From contig JAQFVV010001090.1 in NCBI GenBank assembly GCA_028023455.1, positions 50,297 to 114,296 on the forward strand: a stretch of DNA of 64,000 nucleotides, given 5' to 3'. Positions 35,293 through 46,190 of the stretch are shown here, piece by piece. How positions within the stretch are numbered: position 1 is the first letter of the stretch; the number at the start of each line of letters is the position of its first letter. This stretch comes from Epiperipatus broadwayi (Eukaryota > Onychophora > Udeonychophora > Euonychophora > Peripatidae). Both the position numbers and the translations under genes were made by a program. A model generated the notes under the pieces. That model made no database searches. It was not told the origin of the DNA and saw nothing but the letters and a program-made list of their open reading frames with translations.

Positions 35293-36040
35293 CAATAATA
35301 TCATTCGATTATTATTTATAATAATGAGTTAAAAAGTGTATATATTTTATAGCAATAAACTTGAGAGAGGAAGGGGGGGGGGAGTAGAAGCACATATACT
35401 ATATTCTTTTTTAGCACTCATACACATTGAATTTATTTCTGATTTATAAATAAAAAAACACTGGGCAAAATCTTTTTAATTACCGTATTTTTTTTTTGAA
35501 TTACAACATTTTCAATTTTAGAGAAGTCATTTCTCTTCTCATCCTCATTACCAGGTGGAGAAACCGTACACTATAAATCTGCAATACAATGGATGGTTCT
35601 GACAAAGAGATTCTGAGGAAAGTGAAAGTCTAATTACATCCGAAATTACTTCTTTATAAAGTCGCTGAGAACAAAGAAAAGTACGGAATAAAAAGAAATG
35701 AGAATGGGAAAAGGAACTAAATTAAGTAGATAATTAAAATGAACTAGTTACGGATTATACGATCAAACTGAATATAAAAATATATATCTACAGATTGCGG
35801 AAACTGCCAAGAAATTCTCTCCCGCCTATTTCTATATATACATTAAAAAATAAATACATATATAGCAGCCATTCGTAAATGAGTATGACTGCTTTAAAAA
35901 TAAGTTTTGCAATAGTCTACAAACAATCCGTTAATCATAAACATAGCCACACATATAACATGCTGTTCTGTTTGCGATGCTCTCTCTTAATTTATTGTCA
36001 TTACACTTTTCTGCCGAAATAGTTCAACACCATGTCTAAT
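35293..36040. other. AT-rich sequence, no feature seen
   Basis: No exon or repeat family recognised; a G-run (35371-35383) and T-runs only. Confidence 0.4.
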
Positions 36041-36049
36041 GATAGCTCT

Positions 36050-37180
36050 CCAATATACTGTCTCCTCTGCCATATCTTACCAATGGAAACAATCAATTTA
36101 AAAATAACTTTGAGATCATTCTGATAATATAGATGGGTCTACCTCTTCTGTGAAAATCATACTTAAGTTCACCATAAAGTACCCATATAGGATTTGTTTT
36201 ATTCATTTGTTTCACATGTCCATTTCAACAAATAGTGGACTACATCCAGCAAGTTGAAGAATATATTGATTAGTTTTATAATCGTGCCACAGTATTTTTA
36301 AAAGTTTATGGTGCATTGTTAAATGAAACTTTTCTAATACCTTTCGATTGCACTGATAAGAGTGACCAAGTCTCTCTTCCATACAATAAATTAGATAAAA
36401 TAACAGCTCTATATACAGCTGTGATGAAATATTCTATCTTTTTTTTTCATATGTCAAAGCATTGCCCGGGAAGCGAACCCGGGCCAGCTGCTTGGAAGGC
36501 AGCTATGCTAGCCACAAGGCCATCATCCTATCTTTTAATTTGTTAATAGCAGCAGTCACATATTAGAGTCTGTGTTGGTTGGCTTTCAAGAGCTAAGTCT
36601 GCCTTTCTATTTAAAAATTACCAAGACATTTAAATTGGCTTATATTGTCAAGTTGATAACCATCCAAGGTAAAAGTTGCTGAGATTTTTCTTCTCTCATT
36701 GGCTGATAAAGACCTCAAATTATTTTGAACATTAATTATTAAATCAAAGTTTTTAGATGTTGCACTCGAAATATTAAGAATATTCTGTAAATAGTCTTTT
36801 GAACAGGCAAAAATAGCACAATAATCAGTAATAAATCAAAAATCCAAGAAGATAAAGTTCTTGTTTTTACTTTTAATCGATTCAAATTAAAATTTCCACC
36901 ATCATAGTAATATCACACATTGATACTCATGTCATTAAGCTACTTATAAACAGTGCCAAAGACAACTGTCATAATTGAAAATGATATTGGAGCAAGTACA
37001 TACTCTTGTTTAACACCAGTTTTCATTTCAAATGTCTCATGCACTCTACCTCTAATAACAACATTCCCTTTCTTTTCATCATTTAGAAGCTGTATAATAT
37101 AAATACATTTTGGTGGACAATTAACTATTTTCAAATCATATCATAAACCTATATCAATATTTTTTATTAGTCATTCATTA
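36050..37180 (-). mobile_element. Third LINE family, reverse transcriptase to C-terminus
   Basis: Minus-strand non-LTR remnant. At 37134-36940 it encodes NCPPKCIYIIQLL then FEMKTGVKQEYVLAPISFS, matching the RT segment in which KxGVKQGCVLAPxLFS is conserved. Further down (about 36830-36650) come CAIFACSKDYLQNILN, then a SATSKNFDLIIN-type block and a TFTLDGYQLDNIS block, matching the RT thumb and cysteine-rich linker of these LINEs. A YGRETWSL-like block follows near 36400. The G-to-E change in VKQE and stops show it is dead. A minimal SINE is inserted at 36443-36527. Confidence 0.7.
36434..36536 (-). repeat. Minimal tRNA-Gly-like SINE inside the LINE
   Basis: SINE 36443-36527 with CTATCTTTT on both sides (36434-36442, 36528-36536). 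Minus strand: CTAGCATAGCTGCCTTCCAA (TCC anticodon loop), CCGGGTTCGCTTCCCGGGC as T-arm, then TGCTTTGACATATG and an A run. The 5' end is altered or truncated. Confidence 0.75.
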
Positions 37181-37329
37181 GACTAGAGAGTCAATACTGA
37201 ATAATATTTCTGTAATGTAATTTTCAGTACAATACTCTCACTCAAGATAGGAACTAGCTTCTATCCATTTTTAACACCTTCTAGAGGGATGCAGTCATAA
37301 ACATATGATCAAAGATGTATGAAAAAGAT

Positions 37330-37500
37330 CTATGATATCCTAAGATGCACATTTTGTGCTTAAACAGCACTCGTCTGTTAGCCAAAACCACAATTTTTTA
37401 CACATATTTTTATCATTGTTCAGTATATATATATCAAATTACTACAGATTAATTGATAAGTGTCAAATGTGTTGCCTTCACAACATTGACACAAAACACT
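37330..37500 (-). mobile_element. Family 1b element
   Basis: Minus strand relative of 7785-8000: hammerhead position at 37381-37340, then ACACATATTTTTATCATTGT, AAGTGTCAAATGTG and ACATTGACACAAAACAC in the same order. Confidence 0.55.
37340..37381 (-). ncRNA. Degenerate hammerhead with covarying stem I
   Basis: Minus strand: stem I strand CUAA (37381-37378), box 1 CAGACGA (37377-37371), GUGCUGUUUAAGCAC, AAAA in place of GAAA, stem III AUGUGCAU, C at 37344, then UUAG (37343-37340). The core is dead, but stem I keeps four pairs with a U-A where other copies have C-G. Confidence 0.5.
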
Positions 37501-37680
37501 TAATGTAAGAATATTAATAATTTTTATTAGTCATTCATTATTCAATACTGAATAATATTTTTACAGTAAAACATCATAAACCTATTTGATTAATTAGATC
37601 AAATGCTTTAAAGACCAAATCAATAAAAGCAATATATAAAATAATACATTCTTAAGACAAAATTAAAAGATAGTACAACA

Positions 37681-38498
37681 GTTTTGCGCTCATGGTCATT
37701 TTGAATTCTAAAAACCACCCAAATCCACCACTGATATATCCAAATAATAAATGACATTGAATAATCCACATATGATCATGATATGATCATTCATTACAAA
37801 ATGGCAATTTACATCAATAATTAAAAAATTAAAGAGCAAATTTCGTACTTTCTTTTAATTTGTTGGTATTCATATAAATTCATTATTAGAATACACAACA
37901 GTGCTTATGGGTATATTATAATATAATTCTTGGGCATATATTGTAGTATAACTCGTATTTAATAAGCTTTTAGTTTTTCAAAATTATAATGTTAGTATGA
38001 TCAATTTTACGTTATTTCTACATGTGCTTATAGGCATACATTGTAATATTTCAAAATTATAAGCTTGGTATGACCAAATTTACATTATTTCTACATGTGC
38101 TTATGGGCATATATTGTACTATATTTTGTTGGGCATATATTGTAATATAATTCGTATTTAATAAGTCTTTAGTTTTTTGAAATTTATTCGTTCATCTCAT
38201 TTTTTATATTTTGGTTTTTTAGTCATGTGATTTGATCAAGCATAATCATAAGAAATTTGTGCTTTAATTTTTGAATTATTGGTGTAAATTGTGACTTCGT
38301 ATATTTTAGTCATGTGATTTGATCAATCATAGTTGTATGAAATTTGCATTTTAATTTTTAATTACTGTTGTAAATAGCAATTTTAACAAATGATCATATT
38401 GCAACCACGTGTTGATTATTCAATGGCATTTATTATTTGGATATGTCAGTGGTGGTTTTGGGTGGTTGTTAGATTTCAAAATGGCCATGACCACACTC
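37681..38498. mobile_element. Inverted-repeat element with internal repeats
   Basis: Left arm (37681-37850) and right arm (about 38265-38498) are inverted: GCGCTCATGGTCATTTTGAA against TTCAAAATGGCCATGACCAC, AAACCACCCAAATCCACCAC against GTGGTGGTTTTGGGTGGTTG. Between them are repeated words: TTTCTACATGTGCTTATAGGCATAC (in parts) twice and GGGCATATATTGTA several times. Confidence 0.75.
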
Positions 38499-39270
38499 TA
38501 AATCAGTACCATAATTTTTTGTTTACTTATCACTTCAGATAATTTTGAATTGGGATTTGAGTCCACAGCTCAGTTCTGTTACTCCTGGCATTCATATTTC
38601 TTATGAAGTTCTGATCAATAATCTATTTGATTACTTTTGTATTACTATTATAGATTCACTATGGTTTCAAAAGCTTCTACTCCAGTGCCACCTAGTGTCA
38701 GCTTTAGCAATACATTAGATGACAATGTTATTACATTTACAGTACCAAACTAGTTTCTAGTAGCCTTTTTTGTCTATTTATTATTTTATTTGTCATAGAT
38801 TTTGTAGTTCAATAATTTTTCTTTTATCTTTCATTAACTTCATTTGTAATCCATGATTAATATGATATTTTTTCTACCAAATTATTATTGAATCATTGAA
38901 ATTGTTTTTATTTTCTATTATATGTGGATTTCTTTGATTTCCATATTATTTTCTATTACAGGCTCCCCTCTTCACCCTCCCACCTCCCATAAAATTCTTT
39001 TTGCACTGTGTTACATTTAACATCAATCAAGTATCATTTTATATAAAATTTATGAGCTTTTTGGTTTTTCTTTAGTTAGAAATGGTCTTTCGTTTAAATG
39101 TGGTTATTGTCTCAATTTATATCTATTCCTAAATAGCATTTCCATAATTTAATTCTGTTTTGGTAGTATAATCTTTTTACATAATCTACTTGATAGCATT
39201 TTTTATTTCCAAATAGACTCCATATATATCTTCAATTTTCTGTTTTGCTTTTATAAAATTTTTAATAACA
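38499..39270. other. AT-rich sequence, one weak SINE II-like block
   Basis: TGAGTCCACAGCTCAGTTCT...TATGAAGTTCTGATCAATAA (38558-38615) weakly resembles SINE II; otherwise nothing seen. Confidence 0.3.
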
Positions 39271-39271
39271 A

Positions 39272-39449
39272 TTAGTAAGGCAATAAACCTCAAGAATGTA
39301 TGCTTGAAAATGCGAAGGTAGGGACCTCTATAGGTCTTAACCACAAGCTTACACTTTTCTTCCAAAGCATAAGCTTGTGGTTAAGACCTGTAGAGGTCCC
39401 TACCTTCACATTTTCAAGTGTACATTCTTGAGGTTTATTGCCTTAGTAA
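39272..39449. mobile_element. Perfectly folding palindrome with 7-bp flanking repeat
   Basis: Element 39279-39442: GGCAATAAACCTCAAGAATG at the left is the exact inverse of CATTCTTGAGGTTTATTGCC at the right, and arms of about 75 bp stay near-identical to a short loop near 39361. TTAGTAA flanks both sides (39272-39278, 39443-39449). Confidence 0.85.
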
Positions 39450-40550
39450 ATATTACTTACATAATCAATATGCGTTAAATAAAATTTATAATAACAATTA
39501 GAAGAGAAAAAAACATAATAATGGACTTAAAGAAGAGATGATAAGCCTGCCTTATATATTTATTATTGAAAATATGGATATAAAATAGATTGTGTAAAAG
39601 ATGTAAAATCTTTAAATTATACTAAAGAACCTAAAATACAACAAACATAAATGTATGAATATATATAAAACAACAATTAATGTAACCTCTTTTTTGCTGA
39701 TTATTTTATTGGCTGAGTGAGGTAAAAGTCTAAACTTTTAATTGGTCAATTCACAAACTCAAGCATCAATTCATAAACTCAAGTGTCAAAATATATTCAT
39801 CTTTTAATATTATATTCACTTTAGTTTCATTTGTAAAAAGTATATTAATAATTTGTCAGGTTATGAATGTGAACGAAAGTTTTTTCAAAAATAAATTTTT
39901 ATTTATAATTATAAAAATATTCAATAGTGGCAAATCTAAAATGAACGTTACTCGCCAACCAAAAAGTTTTGCTAATGTCAGTGATTTCTTTCCCAATTTT
40001 ATGTTGCGTATAAGTAAATAATTTTTGCTAAAGTCTTAACTATTTTTCTAAAATAATTTTATTTTTAGCATATTTTATCAAAATAATTTATAATTTGTCA
40101 AAAAATACTTTTAAAATGGTCTAAAACATTCGTTTATCATTTTTGAAATGAAACAAAAGAAATCCTAGCAGTAAAAGTTATTGACAACCATTTTCTTTGT
40201 TGTCGAAATTTAACAGCCAACCAGATTCAAGAAAGGATGACTTTTCCCCTTTGTTAGACTTTCAATGTCAGTTTTATTGATTTTTTACTTGTAAAATAAT
40301 TCAAGAGAGGGCAGCATCTTATGGAACTTTTTATAACTTTTCAAATGATGGTAAAATCTTTACCATAGCGTTAAAAATAACGGGATTTGAACAACGGGAA
40401 GCCGAGGGGAAATTGTCACATTTTTAGCCATAACTAGCAAAAAGGCGGTTAACTAATAATTGGCTGATAAATAAAAGAAAAATTATATAATATTTAATAT
40501 AGAGGGTTTTCCCCTTTTCCTTGTACATATAATTATTGTTAGAAAAAGAT
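39450..40550. other. AT-rich sequence, no feature seen
   Basis: No exon or repeat family recognised. Confidence 0.4.
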
Positions 40551-40554
40551 TCTA

Positions 40555-40665
40555 GTTAATTTTATATAAAAGAAATAGATGTTGCTATGTGTGCAATATG
40601 GATTGAAATTGTAAAATAGTTCCAACACAGTGAAAAGGGTAAAAATCAATATTTTCTGAAAAGAG
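40555..40665 (-). repeat. Relative of the 21190-21588 palindrome arm
   Basis: ATAGATGTTGCTATGTGTGC, then GTGAAAAGGGTAAAAATC and TTTTCTGAAAAGAGCTTTTAT line up with GATAGATGTCGCTGTATGTG-type sequence, TTGAAAAGGGCAAAAAAAC and TTGCCGAAAAAGGCTTTTAT of the palindrome's right arm. The hAT element is inserted in its end. Confidence 0.6.
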
Positions 40666-41177
40666 CTTTTATGCAGGGGTGGGCAATTGTTTTGGCTTGG
40701 GGTCCACATAGGTTGGCGGAGAGCCACATTGGGGGCCATTTTGTGGCAGTAAAGGTTAGCGGAGGGCCGCACCCTTTTTTCATGACCCAATAAACACACT
40801 GTTTTATTCCCTGTTTTACCAAAAAAATATTTGTTTTGTCCATTCTTCATTAAACACACGACATTCATCACCGATTTTACATTTTTTTGGAGGGTTCATG
40901 GTTTCACTAAAGTTGGAAATGTATATATTTGCTAATGCAAAGACAAAATTGAAATTAACTAGATCAACTGGAAAAGCCCTGCACATAGTATCTACACTGT
41001 GCATGTGTATTGATGTGGCCATCCTAATGGAAAATAAGAGGCGAATCTTCGGTCATGCACAGGAAGGGAATCTCAGTTCAAGGTGGATTTTTCTGATTGT
41101 CTTGGTGGGCTGCATAAAAACTCTTAGAGGGCCTCATGTTGCCCTCGGGCTGTTATTTGCCCACCCCTGCTTTTATG
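40666..41177. mobile_element. hAT-type non-autonomous transposon, 496 bp
   Basis: Element 40674-41169 with inverted ends CAGGGGTGGGCAATTG and TTATTTGCCCACCCCTG, flanked by the 8-bp duplication CTTTTATG (40666-40673, 41170-41177). Subterminal GGGCCGCACCC and GAGGGCCTCATGTTGCCC blocks are typical of widespread Charlie-like hAT elements. The overlapping open frames on both strands have no recognisable transposase domain. Confidence 0.92.
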
Positions 41178-41840
41178 TATTATTATTGTTATTATATATA
41201 CACACTTATTGCTGTTATATAAAAATGTATTATATCATGTGATTTATTTAAATATATGAAAAAGCAGCAAAATGGATTAAACTACTTTCCATTTTTTATG
41301 ATCATCACTTTTTATTTTTATTATTTTTATGTCTAATCAAATTTGTCCACCCATATTGGGCAACTTATACAATGCATGATTTGTGCAAATTTGATCCACT
41401 CTTTGACCTAAATACTTGTATAGTTTCACCAAAAAATTAAATAATTTGAAATTGGCATGCCAATTTGTATTAAAAACAAATACTATCTTCAGTATTGTGA
41501 ATCTTTTACTATACAATTATACATCTATTACTAATTGCTTCTGTTTTCTTTTCATTGTAAATTTTACTCCCTCAATTCCTGCTCTAAAATCAGTACATAT
41601 TAATCAAAAATATGAAGTGCATTCGAAATAGCTATTTGCTTTCATTAATTCCAAATGCATCGAACAACAGATTCTTCAAAGTTCTAAACACATACTCTGT
41701 TATGATTTTGCCGATATTTCTCAGAATGTACAAGAAGATTTCCTTCCTTCATAAAGTGGCATTTTCTGAATAATTTTTCCCAACATTTTTATACTAAAGG
41801 TCTTTGAAAAATAAGACGAATGACTGTAACATCCTTCTAA
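41178..41840. other. AT-rich sequence, no feature seen
   Basis: No exon or repeat recognised; a 71-codon frame at 41416-41631 has no recognisable domain or splice context. Confidence 0.35.
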
Positions 41841-41842
41841 TA

Positions 41843-41900
41843 AACAGAGCAAAACTCTCCATATCTAATGCCTACTCATCCAATATCCCCAGACTATTCA
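41843..41900 (-). mobile_element. Family 2 fragment
   Basis: AAACAGAGCAAAACTCTCCA joined to TAATGCCTACTCATCCAATA and TCCCCAGACTA: both ends of the family 2 3' half with the middle deleted. Confidence 0.6.
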
Positions 41901-42420
41901 AACATCACAAAAACTTTCTGTTCACATTTTCTGCTTCCTGGTTTAAGACTTTTTCTAATATCTTTTATCTTCAGTCTTAGAGCAGTTTTAATTTTCTGAT
42001 TCTTTGTGTGATATCATGGAGTTGTTGATGGCTGAAACTGGAATGAAGGTAAATATTAATTTATTAGTGAAAAAAATCTGAAAATGTCAAAATTCCACAA
42101 AAAAAGTAATATGAGACAACATTTCTGATTGGTAGATTCTTTGAAAAAGCAATTGCAAAACTACTTGCAAACTCCTAATTAGCGAAGAGCAAAAAAAAAA
42201 AAATGTATATTTTCCATAGTTTGTTTAAATATTGATGATTATTTTTACAAAATATTTGTATAGTAATTATTAAAAAAGAAATATTTACATGATTACACTT
42301 AGATTTTTTAAAATACATTTTATTTTAAAAAATATTTAAAAAAATTGTATTAACAGTAAAAATGAAAAATAACACTTTGCCAAACATCATAGTATAAAAC
42401 TTTTTGATATTTTAATATTT
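41901..42420. other. AT-rich sequence, no feature seen
   Basis: No exon or repeat family recognised. Confidence 0.4.
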
Positions 42421-42424
42421 ATAT

Positions 42425-42785
42425 ATTTCATTCCAATATCAGCCTTTCAAGCTAATTGAGCACGCGCCTTTGAGAGTGTTAAATAAATGAATACTCTCCT
42501 CTTCAATCCAAGATATAGCATTTATGCAGAAATAAAAAGAATCCCTCTTATTCCTACGACTCAAATTCTTTTATATGAGCAAATCTGAAGAACTTCTGAA
42601 GAGAGCGTGAGTAGATTCTCACTTTAAATTACTATTTACGATGTTTTTTGACTGAATGACGTTGGTGTAATTACTTAGAATTTACTAGACGTCATTCTTA
42701 CTGAAACTTAATTATGAGTAAATAAGCAAATATTTTATCTAGTGCCGTGCTTGCAATTATATTTCATTCCAATATTGGAATGAAA
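42425..42785 (+). repeat. Diverged copy of the 338-bp unit
   Basis: ATATCAGCCTTTCAAGCTAA, GAGCAAATCTGAAGAAC, CACTTTAAATTACTATTTAC, GAATGACGTTGG and AAACTTAATTATGAGTAAAT occur in the same order as at 21780-22120. It begins and ends with TTTCATTCCAATAT, so slightly more than one circular unit is present. Confidence 0.75.
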
Positions 42786-42789
42786 TATT

Positions 42790-43535
42790 TATATATGCAA
42801 TTTTAAATTTTAGAAGAGGATTTCATAGATCTATGATGACTTAACAAAAGTTGGTTTGGGTTTTAGAAATCTAATTCAATTAAACATGATTTAGATTTTT
42901 TTTTAAACGGCATTGAAGTAATCATCCAATAAAAAAGAAGTTCTTATTCTCATTATACATGTCTCTTTTTTTTGTCTACATTTGCAAAATTAAAATAAGT
43001 TTTTTTAAGGATGTTTTTTCACTTCTAAAGCTATATTTTTAATAAATCAATACAGAATAATGGTTTTAATACTAAAATAAATGTTCCACAAAAACTCATA
43101 CCACCACTATGGAATAATGCAAAAAACATTGAAACATGGAAGATTAATTAAATTCAAACATACAAATTAATTAAAAATGAGAATAATCAATTTTTTTATG
43201 CCCTTTTCTAAAAATAAGATTTAGTAATTTTTTTTTTATCATTTTAATTTTAAAAAGTACACAATTTCATAAAAGCTTTTATCCATTCATATAAATACTG
43301 ATTCTTGATTTGCCATTTGTAAGATCTTGATATCAGTTGATATTTCATTCTCTTCTATCTAAAATATCATTTTTTGAAACTCAAATGATATAATCCAAGT
43401 TCATATCATTTTCTTGTGAAAACTATTTATTTCAACTGAAATTCTGTACAGTGCCATATGATATGTTGTTATATAGGATAATCTCACAGTAAATAATATA
43501 TGTTGTGTTATATAAGGTAATCTCACAGTAAATAA
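42790..43535. other. AT-rich sequence with a short duplication
   Basis: Near 43460-43535 the block ATATGTTGT...TAATCTCACAGTAAATAATA occurs twice. Otherwise nothing seen. Confidence 0.45.
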
Positions 43536-43750
43536 TAATTATGTTGTTATTTTTATTACTGTTGGAATTATTATTATTAATTTATTGTTCTTCTTATTGT
43601 TATTATTTTTCCTATTTATTGCTATTGTTGTTATTATGGTCATTAATTTATTATTATTATTGTTGTTATATTACTTTTGTTATTGTTTTCATTATTATTA
43701 TTATTATTAGTAGTAGTAGTAGTAATTTATTGTTGTTATTGTTATTAAGC
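43536..43750. repeat. (TTA/TTG)n simple-sequence tract
   Basis: Irregular TTATTG/TTATTA units with a GTAGTA patch. The plus-strand leucine-rich frame at 43541-43765 is an artefact of this. Confidence 0.9.
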
Positions 43751-43757
43751 TTATTCA

Positions 43758-43945
43758 TTACATGATCACCATCTCATGCTAGCATATAACTGTTAGTAAA
43801 CAAACAAGAAACTAGTCTGGGGATATTGGATGAGTAGGCACTAGATAGGGATTTTATGCTCAAGCCTTCTGGCATCCATTAATTATTCTGGTTAGCACAA
43901 GGTGGCACTACTATATGGAAAGTTTTTGCCTGTTTATTAAACTTA
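43758..43945 (+). mobile_element. Family 2 element, ribozyme truncated
   Basis: Left TACATGATCACCATCTCATG, then AGAAACTAGTCTGGGGATAT (the ribozyme from GAAA onward), GGATGAGTAGGCACTAGATA, TCTGGCATCCATTAATTATT, ACTACTATATGGAAAGTTTT. Inserted in the TTA-rich tract. Confidence 0.7.
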
Positions 43946-43974
43946 TTGTTGTTATAGCAGCTTAATTTATTATT

Positions 43975-44215
43975 ATCTCTGCGCCCTCTACTGTAAGCTT
44001 TAGTAAGTAATATTGGATGCAAAATGATAGTGCTTAATAAATCCTTATTCTGTGCTATCCTATCCAATATTCCCAGATTAGTTTCAAGCTTATAGTTTTT
44101 ATTAGTGAGGAGCTTTAGAACTTGGACTTTTAAAATCTAATGCACCCTCCTTACTAAAACTTACAGTAAGTTGCATAGAGATGGTGAAAAATTATGCTGC
44201 TATGATAGCAATATG
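43975..44215. mobile_element. Old family 2-like inverted pair
   Basis: GCGCCCTCTACTGTAAGCTT at the left and ACTAAAACTTACAGTAAGTT at the right; the ribozyme position AGATTAGTTTCAAGCTTATA is degraded. Compare 11615-12075. Confidence 0.5.
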
Positions 44216-44261
44216 TAAGCTAAAGTCACGTGATGGAGCCATGTGACATTTTTACTGGTTT

Positions 44262-44352
44262 AATGTTATTATTATGATTAATTGTTATTATTGTTATTCT
44301 TAATTTTATTGTTATTATTATTTCTATGACTATTATTATTATTATTATTTTA
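44262..44352. repeat. (ATT)n simple-sequence tract
   Basis: Irregular TTATTA/TTG units. Confidence 0.85.
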
Positions 44353-44658
44353 CTTTTAACATATACTTTATTAAATAATAAAAAGTTACAAGATTTAGGT
44401 AACTTTTAAATTACATTATAAAAAATTTGAAGGAGGAAATAGTAATTACATGTATATTTCATTTTCGCATAATGAAAAGACAATAATAACAAAAAACAAC
44501 TAATGGTTGTCATAACATAAATAAATAAAAACATTTTTGCTTTTAAAATGAGAATATTGTCATTACGCAGAGATGTGATAAATATACATCTTTTATACTA
44601 ATGTATTGTTGAGAAGAAATAAAATAAATAATATGATTTGCATTATTGTAATAATAAT

Positions 44659-44769
44659 TGTCTTGCATTGGTGGTCGAGAGGTCAGCGCGACTGCCTTGC
44701 ACTTGCAGGCAGTTGCCCGGGTTGTGGCTTCGCATCCTGGCCGATGCTATGACACTTAAAAAAAAAATT
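44659..44769 (+). repeat. Minimal tRNA-like SINE (subfamily b)
   Basis: TTGCATTGGTGGTCGAGAGG, CAGCGCGACTGCCTTGC, a variable-region insertion, TGGCTTCGCATCCTGGCCGA, TGCTATGACACTT and an A run. Confidence 0.75.
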
Positions 44770-44777
44770 AATTAATT

Positions 44778-44881
44778 GTCAAGCACTGGTGGTCGAGTGG
44801 TCAGCACAGCTGCCTTTCAAGCAGTTGTCCCGGTTTTGTGGGTTCGCTTCCCGGCCGATGCTATGACACATGAAAAAAAAA
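44778..44881 (+). repeat. Minimal tRNA-like SINE, direct neighbour of the previous
   Basis: GTCAAGCACTGGTGGTCGAG, CTGCCTTTCAAGCAG (TTC loop), GTGGGTTCGCTTCCCGGCCG, ATGCTATGACACATG and an A run. Same orientation as the copy at 44659, about 9 bp downstream; flanks are TTAATTA-rich. Confidence 0.75.
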
Positions 44882-44884
44882 TTT

Positions 44885-45205
44885 AATTATTTGTCACAAT
44901 GATATACGTAATGACATCAACTCTATATAGGTATAAAAATGTCTTCACGGCTACAGCTTGGTCTCTGATTTTATCTTTCCAAATTTATGAAAAAATGAGA
45001 AATAAGCTTCTGATATGATAGATTGAACAAAAATGGCATCTCAGAAATCAAAGAGTGAGAAGATGAAAGATATTAATTCTACTGTTGGAGAGAGACCTCT
45101 ACTTATTCTATTAACTAAGGTGGTAAAGTCAATGGGTTTGTGATAGCAATACATATTTAAACCTGGTCATGCTAGTAGAAAATGTTCTTTATTGTCAATG
45201 CTGCT
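44885..45205. other. AT-rich sequence, no feature seen
   Basis: No exon or repeat family recognised. Confidence 0.4.
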
Positions 45206-45206
45206 A

Positions 45207-45220
45207 CTACTATTTCTACT
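45207..45220. repeat. 14-bp target-site duplication of the Penelope pair (left)
   Basis: CTACTATTTCTACT here equals 48399-48412. The sequence is somewhat repetitive, so the exact limits are uncertain. Confidence 0.7.
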
Positions 45221-45384
45221 GTGTGTTTTCCTGAAGGTTTGCGATGATGGTGTTTTAGTTGCATTTTTATACTGGACTATTTCCATCATCTAATAGATGT
45301 ATTGAATGTCTTTAGAAAAATTTAACTTTATTTAAATATTCCAAATACATTCAACTGTTAGTAATAGCACATCAAACAAGTTAT

Positions 45385-45430
45385 ATATGCACATTTCAAA
45401 AGCTATTATTCTCCCCTCTTCTTCAGCTGT
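45385..45430 (-). ncRNA. Hammerhead-like motif in the Penelope 3' region
   Basis: Minus strand: CUGAAGA (45426-45420, fits CUGANGA), a weak AGAG/CUUU stem II, GAAA (45397-45394), a self-complementary AUGUGCAU (45394-45387) and A as possible cleavage base. Stem I next to the core does not pair well, so this is only a suggestion. Penelope-like elements with hammerheads are known from other animals. Confidence 0.4.
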
Positions 45431-45735
45431 TGCTGGCCTGACCAGTGACAGTATTAGCATGGGATTCGAACTTGGATCTTTAGATTCTTGAGTACTGAAT
45501 TTTAAGGTAATGCTCTAACCAACTGAATTATCCTGACAAAGGCAACAATCAATAGAAATCTCATATATTTATCTATGAGGTTCCTCCTAATTTCTCCACT
45601 TTTTCCTCAGAGCAAAGTTGATTAGTGGTTTCCATACATTATGTATAGTCACACTAGGTTGGATTATGAGATGTTTGCCATTATCATGCGAGCAGTTTCT
45701 TTAAATTTCCTTTGTATTTTTATTCTCTTATTAAA

Positions 45736-46190
45736 ACAGGTAAAACTCTCCATACAGTAGTGCCACTCAGTGCAAGCCAGAGTAATCAATGGATACCAGA
45801 GGCACAAGTAATCAATGGATGCCAGAAGGCTTGTGCATAAAATCCCTATCTAGTGCCTACTAATCCAATATCCCCAAACTAGTTTCTGACTTGTGACCTT
45901 TGTCAGTGAGGGGCCTTGAATCTGAGAGCACTGCACCTAGATCTTAGGATCTAATGCAACCCTCCAACAGCCACCTTTTATCTCTACTTAACTACAAAAC
46001 TACAAGAATAAAATTGATAACACAATAATATTTTCAATCTAAGCTCAATAGCTTATATAGTCGTATAGGTCTGAACTCAGTTCAGTATCATACATTTTGT
46101 TGTCTTTGGTTCTTTAATAATCATAGTCACCACTATCCTATTAGGCAGGGTTGATATTAAACCACTAAGAAATGGTGATCATGTGATCTT
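45736..46190 (-). mobile_element. Family 2 element nested in the Penelope element
   Basis: Minus-strand single copy, about 455 bp, the longest family 2 unit here: 3' end AAAACAGGTAAAACTCTCCA, a duplicated AATCAATGGATGCCAGA stretch, ribozyme (45913-45872), GCACCTAGATCTTAGGATC, TTATCTCTACTTAACTAC, TGAACTCAGTTCAGTATC and GGTGATCATGTGATC at the 5' end. Near-matching TTTTATTCTCT and TTTTCTTCTCT on the two sides may be its target duplication. Box 1 is CUGACAA (G8 changed), so the ribozyme is inactive. Confidence 0.75.

Noticed and set aside
39279-39442. Hammerhead in the short foldback
   Set aside because: No CUGANGA box present.
40646-41242. Several overlapping open frames of 65-114 codons on both strands
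   Set aside because: They lie within the hAT non-autonomous element or cross its ends and show no transposase domain.
43541-43765. 74-codon leucine-rich frame resembling a membrane protein
   Set aside because: Produced by TTA/TTG simple sequence.
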